The position numbers were made by a program, and so were the translations under genes. A stretch of 64,000 nt of DNA from NCBI RefSeq assembly GCF_030704535.1, contig NC_081815.1:1255001-1319000 (forward strand), in the 5' to 3' direction. Source of the stretch: Vitis vinifera (Eukaryota > Streptophyta > Magnoliopsida > Vitales > Vitaceae). A model generated the notes under the pieces. That model saw nothing but the letters and a program-made list of their open reading frames with translations. It did no database searches and was not told the DNA's origin. Of this stretch, positions 13,006 through 24,105 are shown piece by piece. The stretch's first letter is position 1; each line of letters starts with the position of its first letter.

Positions 13006-13021
13006 AAGCCCACAAACATAA
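13006..13021. repeat. Right target-site duplication of the LINE
   Basis: An exact 16-base copy of 7031-7046, directly after the poly(A) tail. Confidence 0.93.
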
Positions 13022-15180
13022 TTGATAGTAACAAAATAATAATTTCTTGTTGTGAGCCTATTGGTTCTTTCTTCTCATCTGAGAGAGCGAGTGCGTGTGT
13101 AAGGAAGGGAGAGAGACACTGCTCTGAGGTACCACAAAAAGAAAAGGAAAAACAAGGTACCAACAGACAGCACACATGCATCTTACTTATTTCCTTGTTC
13201 TCACCCGAGTGAAAGAGTGACTCCATCTCATATTTTAGTTGGTTCTTTTTTCTCATTTGCCTTTATGGATAAGGGAGTTCTCAACCTCGAAAACCATAAG
13301 TACCTCCATGGAAGAATACAAATTTGTCTTACCTTATCTCAAATTTTGGATTGATGTCATTGTCTGATGAATGCTCTCGTTACTGCTTTGGAAAAATTTT
13401 CCCTTTAACCTAGACAATGCATTGATTGTGATTGCTCTCTGGTCCTGAAAAGTGAATACTTAGCCAGCTCGCTTGTTTTGGTTGACTGCGACCATATATT
13501 GGCCAGATGCTCTTTTCCATCAATCAAGTCTTTTTACCACTCTTTGAATGTTTTGGATCGATGCCGAGTACCATCAATAAGCAGCATCCTAGATTTGTCT
13601 TTCTTCAATAAATGCATTTTGGCTGTGGGATATCAACTTTTCTAATGCATCCTTAAATCTTTCTTTTAACACTTCAAAAATGCTTTTATGAACAATTCCC
13701 ATAGGGCTAGTATTAAAAAAAAAAAAAAAAAGTCTTCAACTGCCTCTCCATTTTAGGAATGAGACAAATAAATGCAGTAGTCAAAATTTTCTTAAAATGA
13801 CATCTATCATAGGATCCCTCAAACACTTTTATGATGTCTTCTTTGATCATGTTCCAACTCATGGGAAAAGCAATGATTATACTTTTCTTTTAATCAGACA
13901 CATACATTTTAAAGCCAAGAATCATTAGGTATTCTCCACACTGAACATTCATACCCATTAAATACTTTCAAAATGTTTTTTTCCTTTTTTCTTTTTCTTT
14001 TTGAGGCAAAAGTGAGGTATAACGGTATAAAAAATGTCTAACATAAAGTGATTGTTATGAAACATGAAAATGTCCTTCAAAGTTACCACTATTTCATCAA
14101 AATATTGTGTGTTGGTGGACCCCAACATGAAACATGAATCAGAAATATCAAATCACTTACTTTTTTTTCCCATTTTTTCAGGTTTTATCAGATATTTTTT
14201 GTTTCTTTTCTAGTTTGATTGGGATTTTCAGCAATTATTCCTTCTCAATCCTACCTCTTTAGAATATATATGAATATAATCATATACATGCCTCATTTGG
14301 CTTTACTTAAATTAATTTAAATTATTTTATTTTTCAAATTTCATTCAACAAATTATTTAAAATCTGGAAAAAAAAAATCATAATAAGACCATTGATGAGT
14401 TTTTCTTTATATATTTTATAGAATTGTTAAATACAAAAGAAATGTGAACATGTAAATAAAATTATTAACATTTTTTTAGACATAAACATATCATCATTAT
14501 ATATATATTTTCTTCAACAAAACAATTTTAATATATGTATTATTGTTCGTTTTATCATTTATTAGAGCATTTCCTAACATTTATACAAGGTTTTATCAAC
14601 TTCATTCCACTTATATATTTTATCCAAATTTTCATCCAATATTCCATAAAATCCAATTGTCAATATTTCCATAATTTTTTATATTTTAATCATTGGTTGT
14701 CATTCCAGTATACAATAATTATACAAAGAGCCCTAGCAAATTTAATGTTTTTGTCACCTTCTTCATTACAAAATATTGGACTTTTGGCACCAACTAGTTT
14801 CCTTATCTTGCCAAAATGGAAAATTGCACATCGACGTCCAACCTCCTCACAAAGGATAAGCTCCCAATGTCCCAATCCCCTTAGCCTTAGAGACTACAAC
14901 GTTCCAAATAATTCCTTGTCACACCTCTTGAACTTCCTACTTTAGAGTCTTAAGCTTCTCATTAAACATGAAGTCAAGTGCACTATAGGGAGTCGCATTT
15001 ATAACTCTAATAGAACCACTTTTTTTTAGCCAAGCCAATATTGTCAAGATAAAAGTGAACATGTGTGATATCCCACATTGAATAAGGAAAATAGTTTTTA
15101 GTACTATATATGTATGGACTTCTCCTAACTATATATGTATTGTTAGTTTTGAAATTCCTGTCCTGTCCCTTCTTCTCTTC
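13022..15180. other. Intergenic sequence, no gene seen
   Basis: This continues the host sequence interrupted by the LINE. It is T-rich with several A or T homopolymer runs (for example 13710-13730). The frame at 14535-14945 has strongly skewed AT-rich codons and no family motif, so I do not call it a gene. Confidence 0.45.
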
Positions 15181-15209
15181 CCATTCTCAACTTCTCCTTG
15201 TTGGATTAC

Positions 15210-15750
15210 AGATATATATGGACTGTTTCCTGAAGGCCAGATTCCAGCACTCATAGATTACTTGGGAATTGTTGTTGAGGTATTCGCTTTTTCCTATGTT
15301 GCTTCTTATTTGTTCTCTGTATGTGTGTCTCTGTCTCTGTCTTTCTCTTTCTTGGTCGAACATCAAGTACATCTACGGGAAAACAATAATTATTGTGATG
15401 TTTCTGCAATCATCTTTTCTTTATTATATTATCATCTGTTATGTACATGCTATGTTCCCTAAGACACTGACTTCACTTTCCGAGAACATGTAATCATCAC
15501 TCTGTATGTGGCATTGTTGTTAAGAATATATTTATGTTGGAGATTTTTTTTACTAATTGGCATACGATAACAATTATGATTTTGTTTCTACTCCACACTC
15601 TTTCCATGTTTTATTAGGGACATCATGTATTTGTAGCAACTGGATGTTCACACATATCAACAGACGAATACCTATATTACATTGAGACTGACATGAGAGA
15701 CAATGGCTATGATAATTTTCATAGTATCCTTATTCCATAGTACTTACAAT
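15210..15750 (+). other. Two possible short exons of an unrecognised gene
   Basis: A segment at about 15212-15279 is preceded by ttacag and followed by GTATTC. It encodes a peptide containing LFPEGQIPALIDYLG. A second at about 15619-15750, preceded by ttattag, encodes HHVFVATGCSHISTDEYLYY and ends at a TAG. Both are plausible spliced coding segments: they have acceptor-like borders and ordinary amino-acid composition in AT-rich surroundings. I do not recognise the family. They could be host exons or another captured fragment. Confidence 0.3.
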
Positions 15751-16539
15751 CATATGTTTCCCATCGAAAGAAAATTGTGTTTTGATGTGCCCATACCAAC
15801 ACAACAATATGAACCTACTTCTCTTTTTCCAATTAGCAGGACAGCGAACTTGGTATCGTTTATTTAGATTAATTGACATCAAGAAAAAATCAACCTAAAT
15901 TCTTGGCTGACTGCTACCATAAACTGATTCCTAGTTTGTATAAAAAATAACCCAGATTTTAGCAGTTTTTCTGGCATAACAATCTGTCCACATTTACACC
16001 GTTATTTGAGTATTTATGACATATCCCACATTGACTAACGCTTGATTTTTAACACCACTCAGCGAATTTGGTTGAGTTGTTGGATAGCTTAGTGATAATT
16101 AACATACATTTTCCAGCCTAGGCAAGTCTACCATGAAATCTACAGAAAGGTTACACCCATCAAAAATAGTGGAAATGAATCCTATTCCATATTCCATGAA
16201 TATAAAAGGAAAATACGACTCTTCAAAGGGATTTATGCACTACCCTAATTTAAATATCACATGGCCCGAGGATGCGCCCTTTATGACATTTCTCACGATT
16301 CCCTCTTCTCCTCTTTCCAACATCATTATATTCATACATAATCCCTATTTACTTTTGTTGTCTTTTTGTTTGTAACAAGCTTCTATTTAATTAAGGAAAT
16401 GGAAGAGGACATGTTCTGCTACATTCATGAAGGTGGTCAGCTAATTAAATGTGCTGGAGGGTCTGTAGAATATCAGGGAGGTCGTACTAAATCCATGGTT
16501 GTTAGCCGACATATGTCACATAGTGATTTCGTTTCAAAA

Positions 16540-16544
16540 CTATG
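16540..16544. repeat. Left 5-bp target duplication of the solo LTR
   Basis: ctatg, repeated at 18188-18192. Removing the LTR plus one copy restores the MULE reading frame (cysteine-aspartate-glutamate-leucine across the join), which supports these limits. Confidence 0.88.
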
Positions 16545-18187
16545 TGATAACCCGACTCATGGTAGCTTGGCATGTAAGGGTATCAACAAAATTTATACCT
16601 AAGGTCCTTACACTAAAGTAGCAAAGCTACTATAGCATAGTGGCTCTAGGATCGAACACTGGGAAGGGTTTTTACTTTAACTGGTGAAGTTCGGAGGATG
16701 GAGTGAACTTTTCTTAATAAAAATTAGGTTAAGATGAAAACATAAAAAGATGAAGGTGTTGTAAACTAAACTAACATGAAAATAGGTTAAAAGATGGAAA
16801 AAGAAGTTTCTCAAAGCTTTGGATAGCCATGCTTAACTCACTGTGTAAAAATGGAGATTTTGGAACTTTTCACCTCGAGTTGGGGAAGCAACTAAGGTGA
16901 TGCTTACTTCCCGAACCGGTATGTGTTTAACAACTGAGTTTTAGTCCTTCAAAACTTACAAAAAGGGTAGCTGAACCTCATAAATGCTCTTTTAATGATA
17001 TAGGTCATCTCCTCGACTTGCAATACAATGGCTCGTAGGAGATAACTAATGAATGTCAGTGGATCTAACAATAAGAATCCACTGAGACTAAAAGGTTATC
17101 AAGTATTGGCCATTCAAAGCAAGTCAGAGGGATTAAAAGCTTTACTTTGAATGAAAACATTTATGATGCTCAGCTACTTACATTCATGGCTTGGAAATCT
17201 CCATCCTGACACGGGAGCTTCACATAGCATCCATTACTTCAAGAAACTAAAAGGTTTTAGCCTCTCATCCTTGGGGATTTCATCCTCCAAGGATGTTTGG
17301 CTACTAAGAAAATAGAAAATAGTAGAGAGAAAAAGAAAGCAAAAGATACTCTATATTTCACTAAGTGTAAAATTTACATAAGTTGGTCCCCTGGAGAAAG
17401 TTCCCCGACCGTCCAAAAAATGAAAATTACAAAACAATATATAACAGGTTGTTTACCCCTGTATCCTTGCTTAACAACTAAGGAATCATCTAATTGGTGG
17501 ATTACAAGGAGAGAATTGGGATTTAGACAACAAATATCTGAGGCAAAATAACAAAAAACGTTGGTCGCAAATATCTGGAAGCACTCAGGAGAATTTCGCA
17601 GGCGCACAAAATGGCTGCGAAATCATTTCGCAGCCGAAGACTGATTTCGCAGCCAAAGGCTGATTTCGCAGCCCTGCGAAATTGGCCTTCAGCTTGGAGT
17701 GATCTGCTTCCATTGGCTCTAACTTCTTCATTTCAACTCTGATTTGTGAACCGTTTGAAGCATTGGATTGTTGACTTCCCGATCTTCGAAATGACATAAA
17801 GTATGCATAAATTAGACTTTAGGAAGTACTCCAAAAGTGGCTGAAATGACTGTCATCAAGAATGCTTCAAGGTAGATTCTCTCTTTACTTCTCCTCCTTG
17901 CATTCCGGATTGGTTATGGCAAAGGACTTTAAGGCTTCAAAGCTCTGATTCTTCATGTTTCTGAGCTTTCCATTGCTTTGCCATGGATTCCAAATAACTC
18001 TCCTCCATCTTGGATTGCTTTGGTGATCAAATTACTAACAAAAACACCAAAACTTACACAAAGTGATTAGAAGTGATTGCAAAGGTCCTTAATATGTTAA
18101 TTGGGTTAAAAGGCAATAAATACTACTCAAAAGTGTTTAAAAGAGTTAATTACAAGCTATCAAATAGCCCTTTTTGAGTAGTAATCA
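16545..18187. mobile_element. Solo LTR (1,643 bp) inserted in the MULE transposase gene
   Basis: The stretch begins TGATAACCCG and ends AGTAGTAATCA, so it has TG...CA ends inside short TGAT...ATCA inverted termini. It is flanked by the 5-bp direct repeat ctatg. It has no gag or pol coding, and the length suits a long LTR left after LTR-LTR recombination of a gypsy-type element; the lineage is inference. Around 17591-17683 it holds a cluster of ttcgcagcc units in direct order plus one inverted copy, which may fold as a hairpin. Its small open frames (17297, 17585 minus) are not genes. A short non-coding retroelement derivative is the alternative to a solo LTR. Confidence 0.85.
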
Positions 18188-20368
18188 CTATGTGATGAAC
18201 TGCACTTTGACCGGAATTCTATCAAATTGGAATTCACGGTGAAGTTTGACCCATCATGTCTACTACCTTTGCATGATGACGCAGCCCTACTTAAGATGTT
18301 TCAATTCAATGAAATGTTTTGTCGTGTCTATGTCTCATCATCAAGTGAAGTTGTTGAAGGTTGTATAGCACCGAATAGGTACTTAAAGCCTTACAAACAT
18401 CACATTCACTATGTCTAGTAACTTTTCTTCAAATATATGTAGATGGATTTTTTTTTCTTTATTTGTAGTGCCCCTACTCCTATTGTTGGTTCGAATTCGA
18501 CACACCTACTTTCCTTCGGTGGTGATCCGCCAATTGATATCTGTAATGACTCTCTTACAATTGAGTCATATGAGTTTTCCCAAAGATGTGCAGAATCAAA
18601 TATACTCGAGCATGACTCGAGGCTTTTTGAAAATTCCATTATGGGTAGTGGACATACCTTCCCCAATGCTTCTAAGTTCCGTGATGCCATTTATTTGATG
18701 TCAATTGTTGGTAGATTCCGTTATTGCTTCAAGAGGAATAGTATGAAACACATGACAGTTATTTGCACAGTTAGTGGATGTCCTTGGTCATAGCTCGTGC
18801 TGTTGGGGAATCGAACATCGTTCAGGTTCACACTTTTCATAACCGCCATAATCATAGTTTGGAATATGTTGCTGCATGCCAACCTTTAGTGAGATCCAAC
18901 CATGCTTCCTTGCTTATCGATGATGTCATACGGTCCACTCCCGATTACCAACCCTGTCAAATATGTAAGGACTTTCAAAGGCAACATGGGATGCAATTGA
19001 CGTATGTTCAAGCATGGAATATCAAGGAGAAGGCAAATGAGTGCATTTATGGAGAACCCAAATATTATTACAAATTGTTGCCTTGGATGTGTGAGAAAAT
19101 GGTTGCAACAAATCCGGGAAGCATTATTGAGTTGAGTCATTCAAGTGATGGGCATTTTGAGCAACTCATTGTTTCTCATTCAGTATCTATCCAAGGGTTT
19201 GCATTGGGGTTTCGGCCAATCATTGCTATTGACTCTGCCCATATGAGTGGGCCATATAGGGGTGCGTTATTTTCAGCCACCACATACGATGCTAATGACT
19301 CCATGTTCCCCTTAGCCTTTGGCATCATGAGCTCAGAAAATTATGACGATTGGTCTTGATTTTTGCAAAATTTGAAGAAGGTTGTTGGAGATAAGGAAGT
19401 CGTTATTATCTCGGATAGACATCCTGCTCTCCTTCGTAGTGTTCCTGAAGTGTTTGGGCTTGAAAACCACGCCTACTGTTACCGTCACTTGAAGGAAAAT
19501 TTCCTCTCTTTTTTGAGCAAACATAACACAAGAGGGAACAAAGATAAAGAAAATGCACTCCAATTCCTTGATAGTATTGCCTATGCAAGGTTAGAGCACG
19601 ATTACAATATTTCCATGTTTGAACTACGGAAATACAATGACACTTTGGCCAAATGGGTTAAAGAAAATGCACCCGAACATTGGGCTATGTCAAAATTTCC
19701 AAAACAAAGATGGGATAAAATAACCACAAACCTTGCCGAGTCGTTTAATGCTTGGTTAAGGAATGAAAGACATCACTCGATTTGTAACTTTCTAATGGAG
19801 CATATGGCTAAGTTAGGTTCTATGCTTGTCAAACATAAAGATGAATCAAATAATTGGTATAGGGCTAAAAATTGAAGACAAGGTGCAGTAGAAAATTGCC
19901 AAGGGTGAGGTCTATCCGGTCACTCCTTTCATGAATGGAATATTTGGGGTTTCTATTGGAAGCACCTTATTGAATGTCGACATTATGAAGCGTACTTGCA
20001 TATGTAGGGGTTGGGAAATGTTGGGAATCCCTTGTGAACGTGCGACGACTGTTATTCTTTCCATCGGTCAGAATGTTGTTGATTTTGTTCAAGATTGGTA
20101 CAAATTCCCAATGCAAGAGTTGATTTACTCGGGCTCCTTCTCCGGTATAGAGACCCATGACATGCCAAGCGTCGATAATGATGGTTTGGTTCGATCTATC
20201 ACCGGTGAAGTTTTCCTCTCTCTTGACCCTCCCCATACCAAACGCCCTCCCGGAAGACCAAGGAAGAAGCGCATTGAGTCCCAATTTCAAGATAAACGGA
20301 CTGTCTATTGCTCAAGATGTCATACTTCCGGGCACAACAGGAAAACGTGCAAAAATCCTTTGTCTTAA

Positions 20369-22375
20369 GTGCAATGCTGTCACATTCTTCCCTTGTTGAA
20401 ACTATGTTCCATTGTATATCCATTACATGTTTTGAATACTCTTTCTAAAGGTTGTTGCCAACCAAGTTCACATTTGTAACACTGATCATTGGTGTGTTGT
20501 AATGGGTAATATTACGTGGAAATTGTTTTCATAATTCCTTTTCTTAATTTCTTAGTAGGGAAATTTTTGACAAAACCATTAAGTCGACCACTTTAAAATT
20601 CTAATTTAAGTTATATGGTAAATATGATGCTCCCATCTATTAATAACTGTGTCGTACAATATTTGACTATAGCTGTACTCAACAAAGCTTCTACAGATTG
20701 TAAAACAAAATCCATCATTTATAAACATAGGGACACCAAACCTACATATTGGAAAACTTTCATTCAAATGACATATGTTGCTACTATCCCAATATATGGC
20801 TAGATATCAATATGCTTCTGCTCATTCTGATCAGCCTCTTCCCCTACACCTTTGGTGTTTCCTAGCTAGATTGTTCATTTTTATTGTCTAGTCATGCTGC
20901 ATCAACTATGACCTTGTGTTGGCTAGTATGTTTCCTAACCTCAATATGATTCTATTGTTTTTTCAGTTTTATTGAGGAAATTGCTGGTGTAAATTAGCAA
21001 GTTCTTTTTTCAGAAAAGTGTGGACAACAAAAGAAATGGGAGGAAAAGACTCTCTATTCTACAATCTTGTTTGTTTTTTATTTCACAAAAAATTAGTGTG
21101 AAGATTCAAATTGAGTGTCTAAATTAATTGATATGGGATCTGGGAATTGTTTTATTTGTTTGTTTTTCTTGTTGTTTGCTCTCAGTGGAAAAGAAAAGAA
21201 AAGATGCTTACGATTATCATATATTCCCTTAAGTTTTATTTTGTTGTTTTCTTTAAAGAAAACCGAATGTTTCAATTCCAGTAGGCTAAATTGGATGCTT
21301 ATGCTTTTGTTCTTTTGCCCACTGTTTCTTTGCTGAGATATCCAAAGAAATGAACAACCAAACAAAATTTGGAATTTTCTGATTTGGCGTGTTTGGATTT
21401 TTTTTGGTTTATTTATTTAATTTGAGGTTTTTGATTTCGCAGAATATGAAAAGCTCAGCTCGAGTAAGTGAAACAATGGAGGGAAAGTATTTGATTTTTG
21501 AAGTTCCAAACAGTGCAAAACTATTTAATATTTGGTATTTTTTCTATGCAAACAAATGAAAGCGTGGAACCTTGAAATGTGTGGTCTCAAATTATTCTTA
21601 ATTAATTGGTAAATTAGTTTCAAAAATGCTATTTTTATTGCCTTTTAGGTAGATTTGAATCTCTCTATGTACTTTCCTTTTTCCCAACTTGGTACTAACT
21701 GTGTGTTCATATTGCTCTTCATATCAGTTTTCAAAGTAAGCCTGATATAGGTATTTCATTCTTCTGATTGCATTTTTGTTCTTTTTAACAATAAGATTGC
21801 TTGTTGATCATATCCATTTTCCAGACAGATAATTGGATTTCAGTTTTTATAAACATAGGACAAAAGTGTTTGCTTAATGATTCCATTATTTGAGGTTTTG
21901 ATAGCCCAAGTGCCTGTCTTTGCTTTATTTCATCAATCTTTTCATTACACGTTCTCTCATTTTGATGTTTCTGCAATGTTTCTGACTCAGAATTTTCAGT
22001 ATATTAAGGATGAGCAGCAATGTGAATGTGCTTTCAGATGTTTTCTGCAATGTACCATAATGAAACTTAATTGATTTTCCTCAGTTTTCTAATGATCTAT
22101 CATGGCAACTGCTACAGTTTTAATGTCATTCTTTTGCATTACTGAATTTCCAATATTCTTTCTAGATATGACATGCCTTTCTCTCCAAAGGTTTTGCATA
22201 TCTATAGTGCAAACTTGTTATTGCAAACCCATCAAAGGCCAATCCTGAGAATATCCATCTTCACTGTCATGAGATGGTTTCAAATGCTTTTGAAAACCAT
22301 GTATATTGAGTAAAATTTTATGTCTTTCCAACCTAGATATGTGTGTATAACCTAGTATAATTTTTGTTATATTAT
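20369..22375. other. Intergenic sequence, no gene seen
   Basis: T-rich sequence after the MULE gene, without coding features. If the MULE and the Ulp1-like gene below belong to one element, this is internal spacer. Confidence 0.45.
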
Positions 22376-22800
22376 AGGCATTGATATATATATATATTTT
22401 CCATAAGGTTCTGCATTTCTCTAATTTTTACAACTTTGAATTTGAACTTAGTGTGTAGCTGATAAACTAGATGAGATCTGAGATCTTTTTGCGTATTATT
22501 AGTGTTCAGAAATGTACCTCAGCTGACATGCCATTCTGCAATTGTAGTCCTTTTTTGTTCTACCTAGTGGCTTGCTTCTGTATAATTTTTTTTTATTTTA
22601 TATTATAGGCATTGATATCTTGTTTTTTGAGAAGGTTCTGCAGTTCTCTGATTTTTACAGTTTTTGAATTTGAACTTAGTGCCTAAGCTGGTAAACTAGA
22701 TGGGATCTTTTTGTGTATTATTAGTGTTCACAAATGTACCTCAGCTGACATGCCATTCTGCAATTATAGTCTTTTTGTTTTCTACCCAGTCATCTGCTTC
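22376..22800. repeat. Tandem duplication of a ~210-bp segment
   Basis: The stretch starting ataggcattgatat at about 22376 recurs at about 22606. The two copies share landmarks such as aaggttctgca, gaatttgaacttagtg, gtattattagtgttca and cctcagctgacatgcc, with scattered differences. No coding role is apparent. A weaker similarity, around catatg.tatggatatccat, links about 22975-23010 and 23480-23505. Confidence 0.85.
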
Positions 22801-24105
22801 TCTTGAACTTATTATGGTATTTTTGCTCTTAGTCTTGTTCCTGATCTTTGTTTCTCTCCATGCTATGCATGGTAATGTATTTACCATTGACATAAATCAT
22901 CTAGTTACTCAATACTTTCTTTTATTGAACTTTAAGTTTGTTATCTAACTAACTTCGATATTTTTCCTTTGCAGAGTAGCATATGTTATGGATATCCATT
23001 TTGAAGCCATCATGTTAGGCATTACTTATTTTGATCATTAATATCAGAAGTAGTTCTGCCTCTTCTGTCAGTAAGTGTACGTTATTGTTCGCAGTACCAT
23101 TAGAAGATCCTTTTATTTTTTGGTATCATCATTTTTTAACATGCAAGATGTTCTTTGCCCAACAATTTGTGACCATTCATTTTTGTGTACTGCACTAGTC
23201 AGTTTTGTAAGATTTTATTTTCATTGTACAATTATTGCTCATAAGCATAGCACCAAACATCTTGTATGATAAATGTGTTCATTTGTTGACTAGTAATCCT
23301 TTTCTGCAATCTTATCCATTTATCTTTCAATCTTGTTTCTAAATTTCTACCCTTATTTTCCTTCATATTTTTCATGAAACATACAATATCATTAGCTTGG
23401 ATTTCATTTTCCATTTCTCTCTCATTTTCTTTTTCATGCTTTTAGGTTGTTATCTAACCTAAAAGTTTTGCTTCTTCCAGAGTATCATATGATATGATAT
23501 CCATTTCAAACACGTTGCTTTAAAAGTTTCAGTATTTGAATATCAATATAAGATTTAAATCTGCCACTTTTATCAATAAATGTATGTTAAAACTTTCCTT
23601 TAAATCGAATTGATGTTTTGATTTCCTGGTACTGCCTTTCTTTTACCTGGCTTTTATTCCTTGCATGTCGCTAACTATTTTTCATTCACCTAATTTTTCC
23701 TTGGTGCTACAGCCTTCCCTACAAATAGGGTTTTTTTTGCTCCCCCCTTACAGAACATGATTGATCTAATAGCCCCAAACGCAACACACACACATGCATT
23801 CACACCCTTCCATTTATTAATTGTGCAAATACAACAGCTGTTAGTGCATTGGTTTCCCCACCTCCTACTGTACACCGGTGTTGAAAATACGGGAAAAAAA
23901 CAACCAGTCCATTTCAGAAACAGATGGACAGCAGACAAAGGAAGTGGAGAAGCCATGTTCCAACAAGATCTGGACCGGTAAAATATTCTAAACTCCTTTA
24001 ACGTACTTATACATCTATTGCCCTTTAGCCTAAAATCATAAATTGTGAGATATTTTTAATATATTTTCCTTATTTCATGTTATAGGCTAAGTTACCGAAA
24101 TCCCG
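22801..24105. other. Spacer upstream of the Ulp1-like gene
   Basis: T-rich sequence. A 5' exon of the Ulp1-like gene may lie here, because the first recognised coding segment does not start with a convincing methionine, but I could not place one. Confidence 0.35.

Larger units (their letters stand above)
7031..13021 (+). mobile_element. Full-length L1-type LINE retrotransposon (decayed), about 5.96 kb
   Basis: The element runs from the left 16-bp duplication, through an ORF1-like region (7049-9137) and ORF2 (9383-12955), to a poly(A) tail at 12994-13007 and the right duplication. Length, ORF order, poly(A) tail and a long target duplication all fit target-primed reverse transcription by a plant L1 element. 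The exact 16-bp duplication suggests insertion was not ancient. However, the element itself has many stops and frameshifts and an internal deletion in the reverse transcriptase, so it is not autonomous now. It may have been copied in trans from an already defective RNA, or it may have decayed after insertion. Confidence 0.95.
16399..20368 (+). pseudogene. Mutator-like element (MULE) transposase, mudrA type, interrupted
   Basis: The coding path starts at the ATG at 16399, is interrupted after 16544 by a solo LTR, and resumes in frame at 18193. There is an intron at 18379-18468 and the path ends at the TAA at 20366-20368. The N-terminal part (MFCYIHEGGQLIKC) is the domain that precedes mudrA DNA-binding regions. 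The DDE transposase core shows IAIDSAHMSGPYRG, then VIISDRHPALL, then NLAESFNAWLRN; these carry the expected D, D and E. A SWIM-type zinc finger follows (TCICRGWEMLGIPCERA), but its last ligand, normally His, is Arg. The C-terminus has a CX2CX4HX4C zinc knuckle (CSRCHTSGHNRKTC). Breaks are a one-base loss near 18790, a TGA replacing Trp at 19357-19359, and a stop plus frameshift near 19875-19930. It encoded the enzyme that cuts and joins Mutator-type DNA transposons and is now inactive. Terminal inverted repeats were not located. Confidence 0.9.

Noticed and set aside
14535-14945. 136-codon plus-strand frame
   Set aside because: Phe/Ile/Tyr-rich composition from AT-rich DNA, with no motif or splice context.
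16618-16665. tRNA-like B-box match (reverse complement gtgttcgatcc) as a SINE head
   Set aside because: It lies inside the solo LTR, and no A box, element ends or poly(A) tail accompany it.
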